A stretch of DNA of 5,671 nt, from the NCBI GenBank assembly GCA_005882155.1, contig VBCQ01000066.1, forward strand, positions 3,141 through 8,811, written 5' to 3'. Source of the DNA: Betaproteobacteria bacterium. Lineage in GTDB: Bacteria > Pseudomonadota > Gammaproteobacteria > Burkholderiales > Burkholderiaceae_C. Positions 1-4,245 of the stretch are shown here, piece after piece (the stretch's first letter is position 1; each line of letters begins with the position of its first letter). A model generated the notes under the pieces. That model was not told the origin of the DNA, ran no database searches, and saw only the letters and a program-made list of their open reading frames with translations. Both the position numbers and the translations under genes were made by a program.

Positions 1-59
1 ATCCTAGCCTCGTCGTTGCGCCGCGTGAACCCGCGGCAGCGCGCAGCCGCGTGCGGTAA
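1..59 (+). CDS. possible 3' tail of an upstream gene (partial)
   Basis: The frame starting at base 3 is open from the window edge to a TAA at 57-59, reading PSLVVAPREPAAARSRVR. Most of its codons end in G or C, as in the real genes here. The stop lies in the loop of a small hairpin (49-66), which would suit a gene end. Eighteen residues are too few to name a family. Another frame (from base 1) is also open here, so this could simply be intergenic DNA. No start or function can be given. Confidence 0.25.
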   Translation, partial: PSLVVAPREPAAARSRVR

Positions 60-66
60 CGCACGC
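49..66 (+). other. small GC-rich hairpin
   Basis: GCGTGCG (49-55) pairs perfectly with CGCACGC (60-66) around the four-base loop GTAA, which would be a stable GNRA-type loop in RNA. No run of T follows, so it is not a textbook intrinsic terminator. Its position at a possible upstream stop codon makes a role as a transcript 3' end conceivable. Confidence 0.35.
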
Positions 67-116
67 TATCGCGGCGGTTGTGACAAGCAATCGTCGACCG
101 GATGTTCGGACAATAC

Positions 117-142
117 ACTATCGATCAACAGGCATCGATAGT
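117..142. promoter_or_regulatory. interrupted dyad upstream of ahpC, candidate operator
   Basis: ACTATCGAT (117-125) and ATCGATAGT (134-142) are perfect 9-base inverted repeats separated by 8 bases. The dyad ends 31 bases before the ahpC start. It contains CTAT and ATAG elements like those in OxyR sites, but the classical OxyR layout puts 7 bases between such quartets, and here there are 16. The dyad centre also falls between two bases, unlike a symmetric T-N11-A LysR box. A redox regulator site is therefore plausible but not identified. No confident -35/-10 pair was found. TTGTGA at 78-83 and GATAGT at 137-142 are partial matches at incompatible spacings. Confidence 0.5.
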
Positions 143-173
143 TTGTCTTCTTTTCCCAAACCGAAAGCACCCC

Positions 174-722
174 ATGAAAACAGTTGGCGACCAACTCGAA
201 GCGTTCAGCGTCAGCGGCGTCAAGCCCGGCTTCAACCATCACGAAGAGAACGGCCAGTCGGCGTTCGAGACCATCACCGAGAAGAGCTTTCCCGGCAAGT
301 GGAAAGTCATCTACTTCTGGCCGAAGGACTTCACCTTCGTCTGCCCGACCGAGATCGTCGGCTTCGACAAGCTGGCGCGCCAGTTCGCCGAGCGCGATGC
401 GGTGCTGCTCGGCGGTTCGACCGACAACGAGTTCAGCAAGCTCGGCTGGCGGCGTGAGCACAAGGACCTGAACAAGCTCGGCCACTACAGCTTCGGCGAC
501 TCGAACGGCTCGCTCGTCGACCAGCTCGGCGTGCGCGACAAGACCGAAGGCGTGGCGCTGCGCGCGACCTTCATCGTCGACCCCGACAACACGATCCAGC
601 ACGTCAGCGTCAACAACCTCAACGTCGGCCGCAACCCCGACGAAGTGCTGCGCATTCTCGACGGCCTGCAGACCGACGAGTTGTGCCCATGCAACCGCGG
701 CGTCGGCGGAAAGACGCTCTAG
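174..722 (+). CDS. ahpC: AhpC-type peroxiredoxin (alkyl hydroperoxide reductase C)
   Basis: A cytoplasmic 2-Cys peroxiredoxin of 182 residues that would reduce hydrogen peroxide, organic peroxides and possibly peroxynitrite. The signature PxxxTxxC is present as P50, T54 and the peroxidatic C57 in the stretch FTFVCPTE. R130 in GVALRATF fits the conserved active-site arginine. The C-terminus DELCPCNRGVGGKTL carries C171 and C173, so two candidate resolving cysteines, an arrangement known from the mycobacterial AhpC that is reduced by AhpD rather than by the flavoprotein AhpF. The ATG at 174 is chosen because MKTVGDQLEAF is the usual N-terminus of the family. It is preceded only by a weak ribosome site (GAAAG, 163-167). 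An in-frame ATG at 102 would add 24 unrelated residues and run through the dyad. The gene is followed after 17 bases by ahpD, its expected electron donor. Confidence 0.95.
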   Translation: MKTVGDQLEAFSVSGVKPGFNHHEENGQSAFETITEKSFPGKWKVIYFWPKDFTFVCPTEIVGFDKLARQFAERDAVLLGGSTDNEFSKLGWRREHKDLNKLGHYSFGDSNGSLVDQLGVRDKTEGVALRATFIVDPDNTIQHVSVNNLNVGRNPDEVLRILDGLQTDELCPCNRGVGGKTL

Positions 723-725
723 ATC

Positions 726-732
726 GGAAGGA
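726..732 (+). promoter_or_regulatory. ribosome binding site deciding the ahpD start
   Basis: GGAAGGA sits 7 bases before the ATG at 740. It supports that start over the in-frame ATG at 683, which lies inside ahpC and would add 19 residues with no family resemblance. Confidence 0.8.
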
Positions 733-739
733 CAATTCC

Positions 740-1252
740 ATGGACTTTCTGAACAGCATCAAAGACCGGATGCCCGAGCACGCGAAGGACATCCGTCTCA
801 ATCTCGACGGCGTCATCGCGCGCTCGAGCCTCGCGCCGGAAGACGCGCTCGGCGTCGCGCTCGCGGCTGCGTTCGCAACCAAAAGCAAGCCGCTCGTCGA
901 CGCGTTCAAGGCCGCCGCGCCGCCGGCCGAAGCGTATGCCGCGTTGACGGCGGCAACGCTGATGGGCATGAACAACGTCTGGTACCCGTTCGTCGAGATG
1001 GCCGACGACGAGGAGCTGAAGACGCTGCGACCCGAGCTTCGGATGAACGCCTACGCGACGAGCGGCGGCGTGGCGAAGAAGAAGTTCGAGGCCTACGCGC
1101 TCGCCGCGTCGATCGTCGGCAAGTGCCACTTCTGCGTGAAGTCGCACTTCGACTTGCTCAAGAAGGAAGGGCTGACGACGCAGCAGCTGCGCGACATCGG
1201 GCGCATCGCCGCGGTCGTCAACGCGGCGGCGCAGGTGTTGGCGGCGGAGTAG
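740..1252 (+). CDS. ahpD: AhpD-type alkylhydroperoxidase / AhpC reductase
   Basis: A 170-residue protein of the carboxymuconolactone decarboxylase-like superfamily. AhpD in Mycobacterium tuberculosis passes electrons from lipoylated proteins to oxidised AhpC and has weak peroxidase activity of its own. The N-terminus (MPEHAKDIRLNL, R29-S30-S31) and the segment MGMNNVWY (75-82) match the family. The active centre is E117, C129, C132 and H136, giving the CxxC redox pair with the downstream histidine. As I recall the M. tuberculosis sequence, its motif is C-S-H-C. Here it is C-H-F-C, so the inner histidine is one position earlier and its usual place is taken by F131. The strong ribosome site and direct placement behind ahpC indicate a two-gene operon. 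Length agrees with the family, and there is no sign of a break. Confidence 0.93.
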   Translation: MDFLNSIKDRMPEHAKDIRLNLDGVIARSSLAPEDALGVALAAAFATKSKPLVDAFKAAAPPAEAYAALTAATLMGMNNVWYPFVEMADDEELKTLRPELRMNAYATSGGVAKKKFEAYALAASIVGKCHFCVKSHFDLLKKEGLTTQQLRDIGRIAAVVNAAAQVLAAE

Positions 1253-1276
1253 GCCAGCGAGCGTTACGCTGCGGGC

Positions 1277-1984
1277 ATGAGCCCTCGCAGCTTCGTGCGG
1301 ATGCTGGCGGCGTTCCCCGCGCTGCCGCGTGTCTTCAACCCGTGGCGCGACGTCGATGCCGACAACGACATCGACGATCGCGCGCCGGCGCATCGGCGCG
1401 CTCATCTGCTCGCCTACCTCAACGAGCGCGTCGACCACGCCCGAGTGCTGTTGATCGCCGAGGCGGCGGGATGGCAGGGCTGCCACTTCAGCGGCCTCGC
1501 AATGACCTCGGAACGAATCCTCCTCGGCGGCTGCCGCGACAAGGGCGTTGATCCCGCCGACGTTATCGAGGCGCGGCACATTCAACGCACGAGTCGGCCC
1601 GAAGAGCGACCAAGCGGCGCCAACGAGCCGACGGCGACGATCGTTTGGCAAGCGATCAAGCGCTCCGGCATCGACCCGCGGTCGGTCGTGTTGTGGAACG
1701 CGTTCGCGTTTCATCCGCTGAAGGATCGCATGCTCAGCAATCGCCGGCCCACCGCATCGGAGTGCGCCGCAGTGCGCCCGGTACTCGAGGCGTTCATGCA
1801 ACTTTTTCCCGATGCGCAGACGGTCGCGATCGGCCAGGTCGCGAAGACGCTGCTCGCGCAAATGGATGTCGCGGTGAAGGTCTGCGTTCGCCACCCTTCG
1901 CAAGGCGGTGCGACGCAGTTTCGCGAGGCGATTGCGCGCTTGTTCGACCAGACGCAGCGCGCTACTCGCTCGTCTGCACGCTGA
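1277..1984 (+). CDS. uracil-DNA glycosylase superfamily protein
   Basis: A 235-residue protein resembling a poorly studied branch of the uracil-DNA glycosylase superfamily, whose studied members remove uracil or other damaged bases from DNA. Motif 1 lies in LLIAEAAGWQGCHFSG (58-73), followed by AMTSERILLGG (75-85). The central WNAFAFHP (140-147) and LSNRRPTASE (153-162) are typical of the branch, and the C-terminal motif 2 is RHPSQGGATQF (205-215), with H206 as the likely catalytic-loop histidine. The proline common in motif 1 of other families (EAPG) is an alanine here (EAAG). No iron-sulfur cysteine set is evident. The ATG at 1277 has no clear ribosome site, and the gap to ahpD is only 24 bases, so translation may depend on readthrough from the operon. 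Substrate is unknown. The 3' end overlaps the convergent gene by 23 bases. Confidence 0.8.
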   Translation: MSPRSFVRMLAAFPALPRVFNPWRDVDADNDIDDRAPAHRRAHLLAYLNERVDHARVLLIAEAAGWQGCHFSGLAMTSERILLGGCRDKGVDPADVIEARHIQRTSRPEERPSGANEPTATIVWQAIKRSGIDPRSVVLWNAFAFHPLKDRMLSNRRPTASECAAVRPVLEAFMQLFPDAQTVAIGQVAKTLLAQMDVAVKVCVRHPSQGGATQFREAIARLFDQTQRATRSSAR

Positions 1985-2585
1985 CCACCTTGCCGCTGCG
2001 CGTGTCGAGCTCGCAGCGATAGGTGAACGGGACAGAGTTCATGCCCTCGGCGCGCTGCACAGCGCCCTTGCCTTCGAGGCTGGTATGCGCGTTGGGAGCC
2101 GGCCGCAATTGCCGCGTGTTCGAGTCGAACGTGATGCGGCCGACGCGCGGGTGCTTGTCCTTCAACGCGACCGCGGTGGCGGCCTCGCAAGCTTCAGGCG
2201 ACACGTTGGTCAAGTCGGGCTGCCAGGCGTCATCGCTGTTCGGCCCGCCGGCGGTTTCGCGAAACAGCACGCCCGAGGTCGCGCCGGTACGCGCATTGAA
2301 CGCGCAGCTGTAGGTGAACGGCGTCGAATTTCCGGAGGAGCCGCGATAGCGGCCTTCGCCCTTCACGCCGGTCTCGTCGTCGTCGGCGGCCGGCGACAGC
2401 GCCCGTTTCGCACCGACGAACTGCACATGCTGCGCGTCGTGCCCGCGCATGCGCTTGACCGTCTCGGCGACCGCGGCCTCGCAGCGATCGCCAGCCTTGT
2501 CGCTGTCGGCGCTCGGTGCAGCTGCGCTCGCGGCGACGCCGCACAGCATCAGGACGATTCCCACGGAATGAACTGGCGCGCTCAT
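1962..2585 (-). CDS. secreted protein with two tandem Cys-containing modules, function unknown
   Basis: I do not recognise this 207-residue protein. Residues 1-23 form a signal peptide (hydrophobic core VGIVLMLCGVAAS, then AAAPSADS), so the product should be periplasmic or secreted. The mature part is an internal duplication. Module 1 runs from about residue 34 to 109 and module 2 from about 132 to 207. Each opens with C-E-A-A (C35, C133), then has a central R-x-L-x-P-A and a G-x-G segment, and closes with P-F-T-Y-x-C (C94, C191). The cysteines are 59 and 58 residues apart, consistent with one disulfide per module. A linker with GGPNSDDAWQPD joins them. The start is set by an AGGAGG ribosome site and the signal peptide. 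A longer reading frame back to 2750 would bury the signal peptide. The gene is monocistronic as far as visible, convergent with the glycosylase gene and divergent from urtA. Confidence 0.8.
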   Translation of the reverse strand: MSAPVHSVGIVLMLCGVAASAAAPSADSDKAGDRCEAAVAETVKRMRGHDAQHVQFVGAKRALSPAADDDETGVKGEGRYRGSSGNSTPFTYSCAFNARTGATSGVLFRETAGGPNSDDAWQPDLTNVSPEACEAATAVALKDKHPRVGRITFDSNTRQLRPAPNAHTSLEGKGAVQRAEGMNSVPFTYRCELDTRSGKVVSVQTSE

Positions 2586-2591
2586 CGGATG

Positions 2592-2597
2592 CCTCCT
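2592..2597 (-). promoter_or_regulatory. ribosome binding site of the secreted-protein gene
   Basis: CCTCCT on the plus strand reads AGGAGG on the minus strand, 6 bases before the ATG that begins at 2585. This perfect anti-16S match decides the start. Confidence 0.85.
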
Positions 2598-2693
2598 GGT
2601 GATGAAGCGGACGTGACGATGGTGTCGCCATTCGCTGCCGGCGGCAAGGCCCTCAACCGGGGGTCCAGGCAAGCGAAGTAACCGTTTTCCCTC

Positions 2694-2709
2694 TACGCCA
2701 CTTGGCGTA
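2694..2709. promoter_or_regulatory. 16-base palindrome in the urtA promoter region
   Basis: TACGCCA (2694-2700) and TGGCGTA (2703-2709) are perfect inverted repeats around a 2-base centre. This is a likely protein binding site or small hairpin 84 bases upstream of urtA. The right arm TTGGCGT also resembles the -24 half of a sigma-54 promoter, but the expected GC ten bases further on is GT (2716-2717), so a nitrogen-controlled sigma-54 promoter is only a weak possibility. Confidence 0.4.
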
Positions 2710-2792
2710 TTCCGTGTCGCCCGCCCGCTTCGTACTCTGCGTTCGTCCATCCCGCAGCGGAATGGAGTTCATCCAACAAGGAGCGCCTGTAC

Positions 2793-4064
2793 ATGACACA
2801 CACCCGTCGCACGTTCGCGAAAACTCTCAGCGCCGTCGGCCTAGCCGTCGGCGCGCTCGGCTTGAGCAGCTTCGCTCACGCCGCCGACACGATCAAGGTC
2901 GGCATCCTGCATTCGCTGTCGGGCACGATGGCCATTTCGGAAACCGTGCTCAAAGACGTTGCGCTGATGACGATCGACGAGATCAACGCCAAGGGCGGCG
3001 TGATGGGCAAGAAGCTCGAGCCGGTGGTGGTCGACCCGGCGTCCAATTGGCCGCTGTTCGCCGAGAAGGCCAAGCAGCTGATCTCGCAAGACAAGGTGGC
3101 GGTGATGTTCGGCTGCTGGACCAGCGTGTCGCGCAAGAGCGTGCTGCCGGTCGTCGAGGAGCTCAACGGCCTGCTGTTCTACCCCGTGCAGTACGAAGGC
3201 GAGGAGCTGAGCAAGAACGTCTTCTACACCGGCGCGGCGCCGAATCAGCAGGCGATTCCGGCAGTCGAGTACCTGATGAGCAAGGAAGGCGGCGGCGCCA
3301 AGCGCTTCGTTCTGCTCGGCACCGACTATGTCTATCCGCGCACGACGAACAAGATCCTGCGCGCCTTCCTGCACAGCAAGGGCGTGAAGGACACCGACAT
3401 CGACGAGAAGTACACGCCGTTCGGCCACAGCGACTACCAGACCATCGTCGCCGACGTGAAGAAGTTCGCCGCCGGCGGCAAGACCGCGGTGATCTCGACG
3501 ATCAACGGCGACTCCAACGTGCCGTTCTACAAGGAGCTCGGCAACCAAGGCCTGAAGGCGACCGACGTGCCGGTGGTCGCGTTCTCGGTCGGTGAAGAAG
3601 AGCTGCGCGGCGTCGACACCAAGCCGCTGGTCGGTCACCTGGCGGCATGGAACTACTTCATGAGCCTGAAGAACCCGACCAACGACGCGTTCAAGAAGCA
3701 ATGGGCCGCTTATGCGAAGGCCAAGAAGCTGCCGGGCGCCGACAAGCCGCTGACCAACGATCCGATGGAAGCCACTTACATCGGCATCCACATGTGGAAG
3801 CAGGCGGTCGAGAAAGCCAAGAGCACCGACACCGACAAGGTGATCGCTGCGATGGCCGGCCAGACCTTCCCCGCACCGGGCGGCTTCACGTCGACGATGG
3901 ACGCGAAGAACCATCACCTGCACAAGCCGGTGTTCATCGGCGAAGTGAAGGCCGATGGGCAATTCAATGTCGTGTGGAAGACGCCCGCGCCGGTGAAGGC
4001 CAAGCCGTGGAGCCCGTATATCGAAGGGAACGACAAGAAGAAGGATGAGCCGGAGAAGAAATAA
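2793..4064 (+). CDS. urtA: urea ABC transporter, periplasmic urea-binding protein
   Basis: The 423-residue substrate-binding component of the high-affinity urea transporter UrtABCDE, in the branched-chain amino acid/amide-binding family. The N-terminus has a twin-arginine-like motif T-R-R-T-F-A-K (4-10), a hydrophobic stretch and a probable cleavage after AHA (28-30), so export in folded form through Tat is likely. The mature protein begins DTIKVGILHSLSGTM, followed by features I recognise from UrtA: ASNWPLFAEKAKQLI, MFGCWTSVSRKSVLPV (105-120), LLFYPVQYEGEE (127-138), GTDYVYPRTTN and the C-terminal NHHLHKPVFIGEV. The tail is lysine-rich (DKKKDEPEKK). An AAGGAG site 9 bases upstream supports the start. 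Urea is the expected ligand on family grounds, supported by urtB following it. It is separated from urtB by a strong hairpin and a repeat element, a setting that would allow more binding protein than permease to be made. Confidence 0.95.
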   Translation: MTHTRRTFAKTLSAVGLAVGALGLSSFAHAADTIKVGILHSLSGTMAISETVLKDVALMTIDEINAKGGVMGKKLEPVVVDPASNWPLFAEKAKQLISQDKVAVMFGCWTSVSRKSVLPVVEELNGLLFYPVQYEGEELSKNVFYTGAAPNQQAIPAVEYLMSKEGGGAKRFVLLGTDYVYPRTTNKILRAFLHSKGVKDTDIDEKYTPFGHSDYQTIVADVKKFAAGGKTAVISTINGDSNVPFYKELGNQGLKATDVPVVAFSVGEEELRGVDTKPLVGHLAAWNYFMSLKNPTNDAFKKQWAAYAKAKKLPGADKPLTNDPMEATYIGIHMWKQAVEKAKSTDTDKVIAAMAGQTFPAPGGFTSTMDAKNHHLHKPVFIGEVKADGQFNVVWKTPAPVKAKPWSPYIEGNDKKKDEPEKK

Positions 4065-4075
4065 GGGGAGCGGAG

Positions 4076-4105
4076 AGTGCAACGGCCCTTCGGGGCCGTT
4101 GCACT
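4076..4105 (+). terminator. 13-bp UUCG hairpin after urtA (attenuator or mRNA 3'-end protector)
   Basis: AGTGCAACGGCCC (4076-4088) pairs without mismatch to GGGCCGTTGCACT (4093-4105) around the loop TTCG, which in RNA gives the very stable C(UUCG)G tetraloop. It begins 11 bases after the urtA stop. No T run follows, so complete intrinsic termination is unlikely. Partial termination, or protection of the urtA message from 3' exonucleases, fits better with its place between a binding-protein gene and its permease gene. Confidence 0.7.
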
Positions 4106-4119
4106 GATGCAAGGACACT

Positions 4120-4224
4120 CACCCCGCCCGTTCGGGCTGAGGTATCGAAGCCCTGCACTGCACGGCCCTTCGATACGCGAAGCGTACCCTGTCCTGAGGT
4201 ATCGAAGGGTCAGGGCGAACGGGG
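4120..4224. repeat. REP-like palindromic repeat element between urtA and urtB
   Basis: The 14-mer CTGAGGTATCGAAG occurs twice in direct orientation (4137-4150, 4194-4207), and an inverted copy of its core lies between them. CCCTTCGATAC (4166-4176) pairs perfectly with GTATCGAAGGG (4199-4209). A nested hairpin TACGC-gaa-GCGTA (4174-4186) sits in the middle. The outer ends CCCGTTCGGGCTGA (4127-4140) and TCAGGGCGAACGGG (4210-4223) are inverted repeats with two mismatches. I recall similar strings in intergenic DNA of Burkholderiales genomes, which would make this a dispersed REP/BIME-type element, but copy number cannot be seen here. It encodes no protein. Confidence 0.7.
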
Positions 4225-4245
4225 ATTGGCACGAAACTGAATCCG

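Larger units (their letters stand above)
2586..2792. promoter_or_regulatory. divergent intergenic region before urtA
   Basis: These 207 bases separate the minus-strand secreted-protein gene from urtA and should contain both promoters. The notable element is the palindrome at 2694-2709. No convincing sigma-70 -35/-10 pair was found for either direction. An AAGGAG ribosome site for urtA is at 2778-2783, 9 bases before its ATG. Confidence 0.6.

Noticed and set aside
117..142. Calling the ahpC dyad a definite OxyR box
   Set aside because: The quartet spacing (16 rather than 7 bases) and even symmetry do not match the classical four-element site, so only a generic operator candidate is reported.
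102..173. Earlier in-frame start for ahpC at 102
   Set aside because: It adds residues with no family resemblance, lacks a ribosome site and would make the dyad coding. The ATG at 174 gives the usual N-terminus.
719..1903. Long antisense open frame of 394 codons across ahpD and the glycosylase gene
   Set aside because: It is opposite two genes with clear family motifs. The translation is rich in Arg, Ala and Val with no recognisable motif, as expected for a GC-rich mirror frame.
1908..2681. Plus-strand open frame of 257 codons opposite the secreted-protein gene
   Set aside because: The minus strand has a perfect ribosome site, a signal peptide and an internal module duplication. The plus frame has none of these and overlaps the end of the glycosylase gene.
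2586..2750. Longer N-terminus for the minus-strand secreted protein (start at 2750)
   Set aside because: It would place the signal peptide internally and ignore the AGGAGG site directly before the ATG at 2585.
2841..4118. Antisense open frame of 425 codons across urtA
   Set aside because: It lies opposite the whole of urtA, has a low-complexity Leu/Arg/His/Val composition and no domain, and depends on the G/C third-position bias of urtA.
4076..4224. CRISPR array or riboswitch between urtA and urtB
   Set aside because: There are only two direct copies of a 14-mer with an inverted copy between them and no regular spacers. The structure is palindromic, and no known riboswitch core was recognised.
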